The notes under the pieces: generated by a model
Told to the model about the DNA's origin: nothing
Seen by the model: the letters and a program-made list of their open reading frames with translations, nothing else
Databases searched by the model: none
Translations under genes and position numbers: made by a program
NCBI GenBank assembly: GCA_023417315.1
Contig: JAEZFW010000059.1
Location: forward strand, 1 to 60,294
Source: Pseudomonadota bacterium
Lineage (GTDB): Bacteria; Pseudomonadota; Gammaproteobacteria; Steroidobacterales; Steroidobacteraceae
Direction of reading: 5' to 3'
Length of the DNA: 60,294 nt
Part shown: piece by piece, positions 37,310-46,615 of the stretch
Layout of the letters: each line of letters starts with the position of its first letter
Numbering within the stretch: position 1 is the stretch's first letter

Positions 37310-38682
37310 CGATGATCGGCCGCAAGATGACGTTGACTCAGGCCACGATGCTCGTGGCCGGCAACATGATCGGCACGGGTGTATTCCTGTTGCCGGTCAA
37401 TCTTGCGCATGTCGGCGGCATCGCCATCTTCGGCTGGCTGATTGCGACCGCCGGCGTCGCAGCGCTCGGGCTCATCTTCGCGAAGCTCGGTGAGCTGAAA
37501 CCGAGCGCAGGCGGCCCTTATGCTTATGCAAGAGACTTCTTGGGACCTTATGCCGGATTCCAGACGAACTATGTGTATTGGTTCGGGAACTGGATAGGCA
37601 ACATCGCTATTGCGGTCGCGGCGATCGGTTATCTCGCCGAGCTCATTCCAACGCTCAGTGCGCCGCCGGCAGGCGTGCTCGCGACCGCAGTTCTCATCTG
37701 GCTGCTGACGATTGCGAACGTCTTGGGTCCCCGCGTCGTCGGCGCACTCGAGACCTGGACCATGGCGCTCGCGCTGCTGCCGATCCTCGCGATTGCGATC
37801 TTCGGTTGGTTCTGGTTCGACACCGGCACCTTCCTCGCGGGGTGGAATGTCAGCGGCGAGTCCGACAGGCAAGCCGTTTCGCGTGCTGCGTCGATGGCAC
37901 TGTGGGCGTACATGGGGATCGAGAGCGCTGCCGTGTCCGCCGCCGTCATCGAGAACCCGAGGCGCAATGTGCCGCTCGCGACCTTGATCGGTTTGAGTAT
38001 GGCAGCGGTAATCTATGTTCTCAGCTCTTCCGTGATCATGGGCATTCTGCCCAACGAAGAGCTGCGGACCTCTCACGCGCCGTTCGCAGAGGCCGCACGG
38101 CTGGCCGTCGGCACGACCGGCGCGGTCATCATCAGCATCTGCGCAGTATTGAAGTCCATCGGCTCGCTTGGAGGATGGATGTTGCTCGTCGGGCAATCGG
38201 CGCAAGCTGCGGCGAACGACGGAATGTTTCCTCGAGTCTTCGGGCGACTGAGCGTCAATGGCGTGCCGGCGCACGGATTGATCATCGTATCGGTCCTCAT
38301 GACGATCGTCCTGTTCGCCACGATGTCTCCCACGCTCGCCGATCAGTTCAACCACATCGTCAATCTGGCGGTGCTCTTGGTGATCGTTCCGTATATCTAC
38401 TCCGCCGTGGCCGTCGTGAAGGTGATCTACGATCTCGGACTGCCGCGAGCGACATTCGTCCGATACAAGTTCCTTGCGATCGCTGCGGTTGCCTACTGCT
38501 TGTATGTCATCTGGGGCGGCGAGCCGATCATCGTCGTGCATGCGATGGTCGCGCTTCTGATCAGCGTACCGCTTTACCCATTCTTCATCCGCTCGATGGA
38601 TCAGGCCCGCACACAGGTTCAGAGCGTCGAGGAGCACCCTCGCACATCTGCACCGGCCGTCGTGGCAGGCGCGACTTCTTGA
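37306..38682 (+). CDS. adiC: Arginine/agmatine antiporter
   Basis: A 458-residue antiporter exchanging external arginine for cytoplasmic agmatine. The 12 spans match AdiC: GNMIGTGVFLLPVNLAHVG (GSG-like loop), GGPYAYARDFLGPYAGFQTN, AIFGWFWFDTGTFLAGW and LGGWMLLVGQSAQAA, where W291 fits the substrate-gating Trp293 of E. coli AdiC. Directly behind adiA copy 2 with a 4-base overlap, forming an adiA-adiC unit. This is expected to be active in the inner membrane at acidic pH. Confidence 0.92.
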   Translation: MTMIGRKMTLTQATMLVAGNMIGTGVFLLPVNLAHVGGIAIFGWLIATAGVAALGLIFAKLGELKPSAGGPYAYARDFLGPYAGFQTNYVYWFGNWIGNIAIAVAAIGYLAELIPTLSAPPAGVLATAVLIWLLTIANVLGPRVVGALETWTMALALLPILAIAIFGWFWFDTGTFLAGWNVSGESDRQAVSRAASMALWAYMGIESAAVSAAVIENPRRNVPLATLIGLSMAAVIYVLSSSVIMGILPNEELRTSHAPFAEAARLAVGTTGAVIISICAVLKSIGSLGGWMLLVGQSAQAAANDGMFPRVFGRLSVNGVPAHGLIIVSVLMTIVLFATMSPTLADQFNHIVNLAVLLVIVPYIYSAVAVVKVIYDLGLPRATFVRYKFLAIAAVAYCLYVIWGGEPIIVVHAMVALLISVPLYPFFIRSMDQARTQVQSVEEHPRTSAPAVVAGATS

Positions 38683-38691
38683 GGATCACCC

Positions 38692-40080
38692 ATGGATTCG
38701 ACATCTCGCTCGATGGGCACACATTGGAGAACGGCTCCCTCATGCCTGCGGCACTGGGCGTGCGTTGCGCTCGTGCTGACGATCGCCGCAGCGCCGCTCC
38801 ACGCTGCGGATGATGAAGAGGCGAAACCGTTTTCGCCGCCTGGGTTGCCGCAAGCGGTCGAATGGGCATTCAGCTTCGACGCGAGCGCCGGCGCATTCGG
38901 TTTCGGCAATTCCCTCTACACGAATCCGAAGCCTGACCAACCGTCCGGAGATCTAAGCGATGACTGGATGGAGGCTTCGGTGAAGCCTGCACTCAGCGCG
39001 ACTTATACGCTGCAGAGCTCCGCGAAGTTGTACGGCAAGGTGAGTGCCGTCGGCGTGCGAACCTTCGGCGCGGCTCCCTCACTCGTCGGCGAAGACGCCT
39101 CTTCGTTCGACATGGAAGATGCCTACATCGGTTGGAGCTCCGGCACGAGTCTCGCGCTCGGTGAAGACGTGCTGGACTTCAAAATCGGCCGTGCTCCTTA
39201 CCAACTCGGCAACGGACTGCTGCTGTATGACGGGGCTTCCGACGGCGGCAGTCGCGGCGGCTACTGGACTGGTGCACGCAAGGCATTCGAATTCGCTGCG
39301 ATCGGCAGCTTCAAACCGGGTGCCAACAAGGTCGAGGCGTTCTATCTCGACAGGGACGACGTACCCGATGCGGACTCCGACACCAAAGTTTGGGGTCTTA
39401 ACTATGAGTACGCGTTCGGCGATGACTCGACGCTCGGTGCGACGTACATGAAATGGTCAGCCGATGAGCTCGTGGCGCCTCAGCGAGATGGCCTCGATGT
39501 CTACAACGTTCGTGCTTACGTCGCGCCTTTCCAGAATCTAAAAGCACTCTCTTTCGAAGCCGAGTACGCCGAACAGGACAATGACGAGCTCCTCGATTCC
39601 ACCGCATGGAACTTCTTGGTTGGGTATCAGCTAGACATCGCGTGGCAGCCGAAGCTTTCCTACAGATACGCCTTCTTCGAGGGCGATGATCCAACGACCG
39701 AAGCGAATGAGAGTTTCGACTCCTTACTGACGGGGTTCTCCGATTGGGGCACGTGGTGGCAAGGCGAGATCGCGGGCGAGTACTTCGTTTCGAACTCGAA
39801 TCTGATCTCGCATCAGCTGCGAGTGCACACCACTCCTAGCGATGCGATCTCGACGGGTCTCATCTTCTACGACTTTCGACTCGACCAACCGTCCGCCTCA
39901 GGCGTGACGTCCGATGATGTAGCCCTGGAGCTCGATTGGTACATGGATTGGTCGTTCAACGACAACTTCATCTTGAGCTTCGTAGCAGCAGTAGCCGAGC
40001 CTGGAGATGCCATCGAGGAATCATCCGGACGGAGCGACACCTTCTACTACGGAATGATATTCGCGGCGTACAGCTATTAA
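38692..40080 (+). CDS. Outer-membrane porin, alginate-export-like
   Basis: A 462-residue protein. The signal (HWACVALVLTIAAAPLHAAD) is followed by antiparallel strand patterns (WMEASVKPALSATYTLQSSAKLYGK, DMEDAYIGWSSGT, FKIGRAPYQLGNGLLLYDG). The barrel closes with YYGMIFAAYSY. It resembles alginate_exp/OprB-like 16-18 strand channels. In this operon it is a candidate outer-membrane route for amino acids or amines. The gene follows adiC by 9 bases. Confidence 0.8.
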   Translation: MDSTSRSMGTHWRTAPSCLRHWACVALVLTIAAAPLHAADDEEAKPFSPPGLPQAVEWAFSFDASAGAFGFGNSLYTNPKPDQPSGDLSDDWMEASVKPALSATYTLQSSAKLYGKVSAVGVRTFGAAPSLVGEDASSFDMEDAYIGWSSGTSLALGEDVLDFKIGRAPYQLGNGLLLYDGASDGGSRGGYWTGARKAFEFAAIGSFKPGANKVEAFYLDRDDVPDADSDTKVWGLNYEYAFGDDSTLGATYMKWSADELVAPQRDGLDVYNVRAYVAPFQNLKALSFEAEYAEQDNDELLDSTAWNFLVGYQLDIAWQPKLSYRYAFFEGDDPTTEANESFDSLLTGFSDWGTWWQGEIAGEYFVSNSNLISHQLRVHTTPSDAISTGLIFYDFRLDQPSASGVTSDDVALELDWYMDWSFNDNFILSFVAAVAEPGDAIEESSGRSDTFYYGMIFAAYSY

Positions 40081-40091
40081 AGGTGAACGAC

Positions 40092-40820
40092 ATGAAGCAC
40101 ACGCGCCTCTATCGACTCACGTTGTGCGCCTTATCGATGGCGCTCGTCATGGGCTGCAAGACGAATCAGGGACTCGAACCGTTGGATGAGCTCGCGAACG
40201 AGGAAGGACTCGTGCGCGTCGAGAGCAAAGCGGTCGATGTGCTCTACACGCGCCCCGAAGCCACGCTTGCGGGCTACTCGAAGCTGCTGCTGCGCCCGAT
40301 CGAAGTTCAGTTCGCCAAGAATTGGAATCCAGAGCGCTCGAACTCGGCGTTATACGACATGCACAACGTCGATCGCGAGAAGATCAAGAGCGATCTTGCC
40401 GCTGCGTTCGCCGAAGTGTTCACGCGCGATATGCAGAAGGGAGGTTACCCGATCGTCTCGGAACCCGGCCCAGACGTGCTCGAGATGCAAGCAGCGATCG
40501 CGAATCTCTATATCAACGCACCCGATCCTTCTCAGCTCAGTGGCCGAACGAAGGTCTACACGACTGACGCCGGCGAGATGACGCTGATCATGCAGCTGCA
40601 TGATTCGATCACCGGCCAAATCCTCGCGCGCGCGATCGATCGGCGCGGAGCATCGCACGACTACTGGAACTGGACGACATCGGCAAGCAACACGGCCGAT
40701 GCCAAACGCATCATCTCGACCTGGTCTACTTCACTGCGGAAGGCGTTCGACGCTTCCCGCGGCGAGAGCTCAGAACCGCTGCCCCCGGTCGCATCATCCA
40801 ATGAGGAGATACCGCCATGA
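40092..40820 (+). CDS. DUF3313 lipoprotein
   Basis: A 242-residue lipoprotein. Signal MALVMGC gives a lipidated cysteine near residue 22. Family markers: YSKLLLRPIEVQFAKNWNPERS, ADLAAAFAEVFTRDM-like helix, then MTLIMQLHDSITGQILARAIDRR. This is the same family as the protein at 49731. DUF3313 proteins are tethered periplasmic domains of unknown role. The start ATG 40092 has AAGGTG upstream. It overlaps the next gene by 4 bases. Confidence 0.88.
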   Translation: MKHTRLYRLTLCALSMALVMGCKTNQGLEPLDELANEEGLVRVESKAVDVLYTRPEATLAGYSKLLLRPIEVQFAKNWNPERSNSALYDMHNVDREKIKSDLAAAFAEVFTRDMQKGGYPIVSEPGPDVLEMQAAIANLYINAPDPSQLSGRTKVYTTDAGEMTLIMQLHDSITGQILARAIDRRGASHDYWNWTTSASNTADAKRIISTWSTSLRKAFDASRGESSEPLPPVASSNEEIPP

Positions 40821-41479
40821 AACCGCGACAATTGATAATGACGTTCATCTTGAGCGCGCTGTGCTCGACAGTCGCATTCGCCGAGCGCGGGCCAGGTTGG
40901 GACTTCGGCGGTGAGCTGCTCTGGCAGGATTCGCAAGATATCGGCTTCGAAGGCGGCTCCTCTGCCTCCGTCGACGATGATCTTGGTATCGCGCTCACGT
41001 TCGGCTATCGCTTCAATTCTCGCCTCGAGCTGATCTTCGGGATCGACTGGAACGAGGTGGACTATGACTTCGAGGTCATAGAGGACTCCATTCTTCCGGG
41101 CGTCACGGGGTTCAGCGGCTCGGGCGACATGGAAACATGGACGCCGCGCGTCGGCGTCAACTTCAACTTCCTGGAGACCGATCTCACACCGTACGTCACG
41201 GCCGGCGTCGGCTGGGCCTTCATCGACACCAATATCCCGGATGCTCCTCCGCAAACATCTTGCTGGTGGGATCCTTGGTACGGTTATTTCTGCGGCACAT
41301 TCCAGAGCACGCGCAGCGTCGATGAGCTCATGTACAACGCGGGCGTCGGAGCGCGCTGGGACATCGGCGACAGCTTCACCCTGCGTCTAGCGTACGAGAA
41401 GCATTGGATCGAAGTCGAAACGGCGAACGGCACGCCGGACTTCGACCAAGTGAAGCTCGGTATCTCGGCTCGCTACTGA
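40817..41479 (+). CDS. Small outer-membrane beta-barrel protein
   Basis: A 220-residue exported barrel (signal LIMTFILSALCSTVAFAE). Strands: GWDFGGELLWQDSQD, LGIALTFGYRFNSRLELIFGID, FLETDLTPYVTAGVGWAFID and a final VKLGISARY. This is an OmpA/OmpW-type 8-strand barrel. Disulfide-capable cysteines lie in a loop (CWWDPWYGYFC). Its ATG overlaps the DUF3313 stop, so the two are translationally coupled. Confidence 0.85.
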   Translation: MKPRQLIMTFILSALCSTVAFAERGPGWDFGGELLWQDSQDIGFEGGSSASVDDDLGIALTFGYRFNSRLELIFGIDWNEVDYDFEVIEDSILPGVTGFSGSGDMETWTPRVGVNFNFLETDLTPYVTAGVGWAFIDTNIPDAPPQTSCWWDPWYGYFCGTFQSTRSVDELMYNAGVGARWDIGDSFTLRLAYEKHWIEVETANGTPDFDQVKLGISARY

Positions 41480-41493
41480 GCTTCGATCTGCGG

Positions 41494-41997
41494 ATGACCC
41501 CCGTCATGGACTCGCGAGATACCCCACACCTCACGCTCAGTCGCGGAACGATGATCGTGATTGCCATGCTAGGGGCATCACGACCGGCACACGCGTCTCT
41601 CTTCTCCGGAGAGACGCTCGATCTAGTTGCGAACATCCTCGCGTGGATCGTCTTGTTCGTCGCACCCGTGATCGCGATCGGCGTGTTCTGGATGGTGCAC
41701 ATTCTCCCCGAGCGAATCGCCGAGAAACGCCATCATCCTCAAGCGCCCGCAATCAAGACGTTGTGCCTACTGTCTCTGTTCTTCGGTGGGCTGTTGTGGC
41801 CGCTGGCCTGGCTGTGGGCCTACTCGAAACCCGTGTTGTACAAGATCGCGTACGGAGAGGACACGGCAGTTCCACCTCATGAAGCGGAAACGCCGCCAGC
41901 GACAACCTCTCCTGGCGATGGCAATGGCCGCATCGACGATGTCTCGACTCAGCACGCCGAAGCTGCCGGCGTCAGCGAGAAGCGCCTCGTCTCGTAG
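41494..41997 (+). CDS. DUF3302 inner-membrane protein (YibI-like)
   Basis: A 167-residue protein with two main membrane spans: DLVANILAWIVLFVAPVIAIGVFWM and LCLLSLFFGGLLWPLAWLWAY. The segment HILPERIAEKRHHPQ and the loops match DUF3302, known from E. coli YibI, which sits beside the HlyD-type YibH. The same arrangement holds here: the HlyD adaptor begins 9 bases after the stop. Start uncertain: ATG 41494 or 41506. Confidence 0.85.
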   Translation: MTPVMDSRDTPHLTLSRGTMIVIAMLGASRPAHASLFSGETLDLVANILAWIVLFVAPVIAIGVFWMVHILPERIAEKRHHPQAPAIKTLCLLSLFFGGLLWPLAWLWAYSKPVLYKIAYGEDTAVPPHEAETPPATTSPGDGNGRIDDVSTQHAEAAGVSEKRLVS

Positions 41998-42006
41998 GAG
42001 GATCAC

Positions 42007-43188
42007 ATGGAGCTCCTGATTCTTGGAATCTACTCCGCCATCGTCTGGCTGATCTTCTTCAAGTACAAGCTGCTGCCTTGGAATACCCTCAGCCAGGTGA
42101 TCGTCATCACGCTTCCTATCATCGGCATCACGGCGCTCATTCTGCTGCTCAACATCGTGGCGCCCTCCTCGGCCGATGTGCGCGTCATCAACTACGTCGT
42201 CGCCGTCAATCCCAGAGTGCAGGGCTTGGTCACGGACGTACCCATCGAGCCCAACCGGCCGCTGCGCAAGGGCGATGTGCTCTTCAAGATGGATCAGACG
42301 CCGTTCGAGCTCGAGGTGAAAGCGCTCGAGGCTCAGCTCCAGCAACTCGACGTGCAGCTCATCACGGCGAATGCGAATCAGCGCGGGCTCGGTCAGCAGC
42401 TTCGTAATGCTCGCAGCACGGCTCAAGCGATCGAATCTCAGCAGAAGCTCGCGCGCGTCAGAGTCAAGCAGCTCGAGGAGTTGGCAGCGACGGGAGCCGG
42501 GAGTCAGTTCGAGTATGAGCAAGCACAAGCGGATCTCGACAACTTGAATGCTCAGCTCGATGCCGCTCGCGCTGCCGAGTCGCAGGTGCGCGAAAAGCTC
42601 GCGGCGCGTACCGACTCCGGCGAGCAAGACGAGATCGCCAACATCAATGCGCAGATCGCGCGCCTCGAGGCGCAGCTCGGGGACGCTCGGTGGCGTCTCG
42701 ACCAAACCGTCTATCGCGCACCTGCAAACGGAAGCGTGATCTCCCTCGCGTTGCGCCCGGGCGCGATGGCTGTTCCGTTCCCAATGACGCCAGCGATGAC
42801 CTTCGTCGAGGACGAGCAATGGATCATGGCGATCTTCAGTCAGAACGAGGTGCGCAAGATCAAGCCTGGCCAGGAAGCGGAGATCGCGTTGAAGATGTAT
42901 CCGGGGCGCATCATCAAATGCAAAGTCGACTCGATCATGTGGGCCACTGCGCAGGGACAGCTGCCGATCGGCGGCGTCAATACGAGCTCAGGTGTCGCCC
43001 CGATTCCGCCGAACAGCCTCGCTGTGCGGCTACTCAAGGCTGATCGAGAGAAAGATCTCTTTCTAGCTTCAGGAGCGGCCGGTGCGGGCGCTGTCTACAC
43101 CGATAGCGGCGAGGCGATTCATATTCTTCGCAAAGTCATCTTGCGCATCGGGACGAAGATCGACTGGTTGATTCTGAAGCTGCATTGA
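42007..43188 (+). CDS. HlyD-family adaptor (YibH-like)
   Basis: A 393-residue periplasmic adaptor with two N-terminal spans (LLILGIYSAIVWLIFFKYK, IVITLPIIGITALILLLNIV). A lipoyl half-motif (VQGLVTDVPIEPNRPLRKGDVLFKMD) precedes a long coiled-coil hairpin (about 105-220) and the second half (RAPANGSVISLALRPGAMAV). ATG 42007 follows AGGAGG. It joins an inner-membrane partner to the outer-membrane factor downstream. With no ABC or RND pump here, the DUF3302 protein may be the inner-membrane partner. Confidence 0.9.
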   Translation: MELLILGIYSAIVWLIFFKYKLLPWNTLSQVIVITLPIIGITALILLLNIVAPSSADVRVINYVVAVNPRVQGLVTDVPIEPNRPLRKGDVLFKMDQTPFELEVKALEAQLQQLDVQLITANANQRGLGQQLRNARSTAQAIESQQKLARVRVKQLEELAATGAGSQFEYEQAQADLDNLNAQLDAARAAESQVREKLAARTDSGEQDEIANINAQIARLEAQLGDARWRLDQTVYRAPANGSVISLALRPGAMAVPFPMTPAMTFVEDEQWIMAIFSQNEVRKIKPGQEAEIALKMYPGRIIKCKVDSIMWATAQGQLPIGGVNTSSGVAPIPPNSLAVRLLKADREKDLFLASGAAGAGAVYTDSGEAIHILRKVILRIGTKIDWLILKLH

Positions 43189-43280
43189 GCAGCGTAGGTA
43201 AGAGCGGCGAAGGAACATCACGCATGCAAGGCGCCGATAACACGCTCACGCACCAGCAGGTCGATCGCGCAGGTGTCCGA

Positions 43281-44684
43281 ATGCCCCGTGGGCGAACGCT
43301 CAATGTGGCCCTTGCGACCTGGGTGCTCGGAGCATGTGCAGTGAGCCCACCCCCGAGTCGCGAAACGATCCGGCACGACGCGCTCGGCGGGATGTCGCTC
43401 GATCAAGCGTGGAAGGCAGCGAGTGCCGGATCGCAAGAGCTCGTGCAAGATGACTGGTTGCGCTCGTTCAACGATCCCGCACTCGATCAGTTGGTGCGGG
43501 AGGCGCTTGCGAACAATCCCGATCTGCGTGTCGCGGCCGCGCGCGTCGAGCAGGCCGGGCAATATCTGATCATGGCGCAATCCGCGCTGCGTCCCAGCAT
43601 CGGCCTCTTCGGCACGGGCGGCACGAAAACCGGCGGCGGTGGCGATGCGATGTCCGCACTTCAAGCGATCGTCCTGGCCGTCTCGTGGGAGCTCGACCTG
43701 TGGGGACGGCTGCGATATGCCAGGAATGCTTCGCAGGAAGACTTTGCGTCCGCACGCGCCGACTTGGAGTTTGCGCGGCAATCGCTTGCCGCAACGACGG
43801 CGAAGGCGTGGTTCGCTGCGACTCAGCTGACGCTGCATGCCGAGATCGCGGGCGAGATGGCGCAAGCGGCCGATCGCTTGCATTTTCTGGCGCAAGAGCG
43901 CGAGAAAGTCGGCGTGGGAATCGATTCGGAGACTGCGATCGCCCGCGCCAACGCACGCGAGACACAAAGCACACGCGCGCAAGCGGAGCTTGCACGTGAT
44001 CAAGCGCTGCGTGCACTCGAGTTGCTCGTCGGTCGCTATCCTGCTGCAGAGGTCGAAGCGCGTGCCGAGCTTCTCGCGTTGCCTGCTTCGATCGCTACAG
44101 GCATCCCGCTGCAGATGCTCGAGCGGCGTCCCGATGTCATTGCCGCCGAGCGTCGTGTCGCCGCTGCATTCAATCGCGTCGGTGAAGCCAAAGCCGCGCG
44201 CCTACCGCAGATCTCGTTGAGCCTGAATGGCGGCGCCTTCGACAGCGAGATCCTGGATCTGAAAGAGGACTACGAGAATCCGAGCGGCGGCCTCGGAGCG
44301 CGCCTTCTCGCGCCGATCTATCAGGGAGGCGCACTGACGGCGAAAGTGCAGATCCGCACGCTCGAGCAGAAAGAAGCCGTCGCCGACTATGCGCGCATCG
44401 CTCTCCGTGCGATCGGTGAAGTCGAGAGCGCGCTTGCGGCGGCAAGCTCGCTCGCCATCCAAGCGGAGTTGCTGGGCGAATCTCTGGCGGAGCAGACACG
44501 CGCGCTCGAGCTAATGGAGACGCGCTATCGGGTCGGGCGTGCCGATGGACGCGCCGTCGAGCAGCAACGTCTCAATCTGCAAACGGCACGACTCGCGTTG
44601 CTCAACGTGCGCAGCGATGAGCTCGTGGAGCGCGTCAACCTGCACCTCGCGCTCGGCGGCAGTTTCGCAGCGCCCGGAACTTGA
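43281..44684 (+). CDS. Outer-membrane factor lipoprotein, OprM/NodT type
   Basis: A 467-residue TolC-like channel tethered by a lipid (LATWVLGAC lipobox). Repeated helical halves: DQLVREALANNPDLRVAAARVEQA, DLWGRLRYARNASQEDFASARADLEFARQSLA, LQMLERRPDVIAAERRVAAAFNRVGEAKAA and the family-typical PIYQGGALTA. ATG 43281 gives the lipobox near residue 18. An alternative TTG start at 43185 overlaps hlyD. It completes an adaptor-channel exporter together with the YibH-like protein. Confidence 0.9.
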   Translation: MPRGRTLNVALATWVLGACAVSPPPSRETIRHDALGGMSLDQAWKAASAGSQELVQDDWLRSFNDPALDQLVREALANNPDLRVAAARVEQAGQYLIMAQSALRPSIGLFGTGGTKTGGGGDAMSALQAIVLAVSWELDLWGRLRYARNASQEDFASARADLEFARQSLAATTAKAWFAATQLTLHAEIAGEMAQAADRLHFLAQEREKVGVGIDSETAIARANARETQSTRAQAELARDQALRALELLVGRYPAAEVEARAELLALPASIATGIPLQMLERRPDVIAAERRVAAAFNRVGEAKAARLPQISLSLNGGAFDSEILDLKEDYENPSGGLGARLLAPIYQGGALTAKVQIRTLEQKEAVADYARIALRAIGEVESALAAASSLAIQAELLGESLAEQTRALELMETRYRVGRADGRAVEQQRLNLQTARLALLNVRSDELVERVNLHLALGGSFAAPGT

Positions 44685-44699
44685 TGGGAGCGCGCTGCC

Positions 44700-45461
44700 G
44701 TGAAGCGAGGCCTGGGTGCGACGAGAGACGCGCTGCGCCAGCTGTTCTTCCAGCGCTGTTTCTATTTGTTCACGACCTTGCTCGCGATGATCGTCCTCGC
44801 GCCGTTCATCGAAGGTACGCGAGGAGGTGTACTGACTCGAAATGCGATCAACCTCTTCGTCGTCCTTTCAGCAGTCGCAGCGGTCGGCCGATCCATTCTG
44901 TCGTTCTTGATCGTCGTGGCCCTCGCACTGCCTGCCCTCGCGTTGCGGTGGTTAGCCGTGGGTACCGAGAACAGCGCCTTCATCGATCTCGCGTTGCGGT
45001 TCGATGTCGCCGTGTACGCCACGGCCATCGCGCTGTTGCTCCGCTATGTGTTCGACCGCGAGGTCATGACCTCCGATCGCTTGTGGGGCGCGGCGTCCGC
45101 CTATCTCATGATCGGCCTCTTATGGAGCTTTCTGTTCGCGATCGTCGATCGCAGCAATCCGGGATCCTTCTCCGTTCGCGGCTCGATCGAAACGCTGGCG
45201 CTGCACGATCTGATCTACTTCAGCTTCTCGAGCCTGACGACGACAGGATTCGGCGACATCGTACCCGTAGGTCGTATCGCCAAGACGGCGGCAACGCTCC
45301 AGGTCATCGTCGGCCAGCTCTTCATCGCGATTCTGATTGCCAAATTGGTTGGGGTTTATCCGACCGTGCTGCGCGAGAAACACGAGGTGGTCGAGTCGCG
45401 CGAGAACGATGGCGAAGTAGAGCGCTCGATCTCGAAGCGCAAAGGCGAGGTGATCGCATGA
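44700..45461 (+). CDS. Potassium channel protein
   Basis: A 253-residue membrane protein. Several N-terminal spans (CFYLFTTLLAMIVLAP, NLFVVLSAVAAVGRSI, LSFLIVVALALPALAL) are followed by a pore loop with the filter TTTGFGD near residue 180 and an inner helix (LQVIVGQLFIAILIAKLVG). No RCK domain, so gating is by voltage or unknown means. GTG 44700 has GGGAG upstream. It overlaps the next gene by 4 bases. K+ movement could offset charge from the antiporters. Confidence 0.9.
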   Translation: MKRGLGATRDALRQLFFQRCFYLFTTLLAMIVLAPFIEGTRGGVLTRNAINLFVVLSAVAAVGRSILSFLIVVALALPALALRWLAVGTENSAFIDLALRFDVAVYATAIALLLRYVFDREVMTSDRLWGAASAYLMIGLLWSFLFAIVDRSNPGSFSVRGSIETLALHDLIYFSFSSLTTTGFGDIVPVGRIAKTAATLQVIVGQLFIAILIAKLVGVYPTVLREKHEVVESRENDGEVERSISKRKGEVIA

Positions 45462-46615
45462 GAACTGAAGCGACCAGCGATATCACGCGAGTCATGTTGC
45501 TCGTTCTGTTCATCGGTTTGTTGTTGGCCGGAAGCTTCTGGACGTTGCTGCCATTCCTCGGCAGCCTCATCTGGGCGACGACGATCGTGATCGCCACGTG
45601 GCCGATTCTCGGCAAGATGGAACGCCTCGTCGGAGGCCACCGCACGCTCGCCGTCACGATCATGACGCTCTTCGTGCTCCTTGCTTTCGTTATTCCTTTC
45701 ACATTCGCGATCCTCACCGTTCTCGACGCCGCTGACCAAAGCCCGGCCGTTCTGCGCGATTTTCTTGTGAATGGGTTGGGACCTGCGCCTGTCTGGCTCG
45801 ACCGTTTGCCTGTCGTCGGCGAGCGGATTGGCACTCGTTGGGCCGAGATTTCGGCGGGTGGTCCTGAGGCGCTCGTGGAGTTCGTGAAACCTTATTCGCG
45901 CGCGCTGGCAGCGTGGGCCATCGCCGCTACCGGCGGCGTGGGCGTCGTCATCATTCATGTCCTGCTCGTCGTCGCGCTCGTTGCCATTCTGTACGCGCGC
46001 GGTGAAGTGGCAGCACGCGGCATCTTGGCGTTTGCGAATCGCTTGGGTGGCACTCGCGGTACCGAAACCGCATGGCTCGCCTCGAAAGCTATTCGAAGCG
46101 TCGCACTGGGCGTCATTGTCACTGCGCTCGTGCAATCCGCTCTTGCCGGTCTCGGACTGTGGGTTGCCAATGTCCCGCACCCCGCGTTGCTGACCGCGGC
46201 CGTGTTCATCCTTGGTGTCGCTCAACTCGGACCGTTGCCTGTCCTTGGGCCAGCGGTCGCGTGGCTCTACTGGATGGGGTCGCCCGTGACGGCAACGATT
46301 CTATTGATCTGGAGCATCCCCGTGATCGCGCTCGACAACGTGTTGCGCCCGATCCTGATCCGTCGCGGTGTGCAGCTACCGCTGCTCTTGATCATCGCAG
46401 GCGTGATCGGAGGTTTGATCGGCTTCGGCGTGATGGGTTTGTTCATCGGACCCGTCCTGCTTGCGGCCACGTACACACTCGCAAAGGCATGGACGATGGG
46501 CTCGAGTGCGGCGGTCATCGGTGCCTCTCCGGTCATGTCGACACGGACCGGGTCGCAGGTCGATGTGGACCACACGAGCGGCGTCTCCATACCGAACATC
46601 GCCCCGCCCGTATGA
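45458..46615 (+). CDS. ydiK: AI-2E/YdiK-family transporter
   Basis: A 385-residue protein with about eight spans: VMLLVLFIGLLLAGSFWTLLPFLGSLIWATTIVI, then HRTLAVTIMTLFVLLAFVIPFTF, VGVVIIHVLLVVALVAILYARGE and LLTAAVFILGVAQLGPLPVLGP. The arrangement is that of AI-2E family transporters, closest to YdiK. Members export small molecules or move Na+/H+. Substrate unknown here. ATG 45458 overlaps the K+ channel stop. Confidence 0.85.
   Translation: MRTEATSDITRVMLLVLFIGLLLAGSFWTLLPFLGSLIWATTIVIATWPILGKMERLVGGHRTLAVTIMTLFVLLAFVIPFTFAILTVLDAADQSPAVLRDFLVNGLGPAPVWLDRLPVVGERIGTRWAEISAGGPEALVEFVKPYSRALAAWAIAATGGVGVVIIHVLLVVALVAILYARGEVAARGILAFANRLGGTRGTETAWLASKAIRSVALGVIVTALVQSALAGLGLWVANVPHPALLTAAVFILGVAQLGPLPVLGPAVAWLYWMGSPVTATILLIWSIPVIALDNVLRPILIRRGVQLPLLLIIAGVIGGLIGFGVMGLFIGPVLLAATYTLAKAWTMGSSAAVIGASPVMSTRTGSQVDVDHTSGVSIPNIAPPV

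Noticed and set aside
37255..38637. 460-residue open frame antisense to adiC
   Set aside because: Arg/Asp/Glu/His-rich, no start signals, and the complement of a clear transporter.
44681..45457. Long open frame continuous with and upstream of the YdiK gene
   Set aside because: It lies over the K+ channel in another frame. Its sequence is Arg/Ser/His-rich and non-membrane, unlike the channel and YdiK. The ATG at 45458 is the real start.
46072..46611. N-terminal extension of the CAX gene
   Set aside because: It is a shadow in another frame of the YdiK gene. CAX homology begins at ATG 46612.
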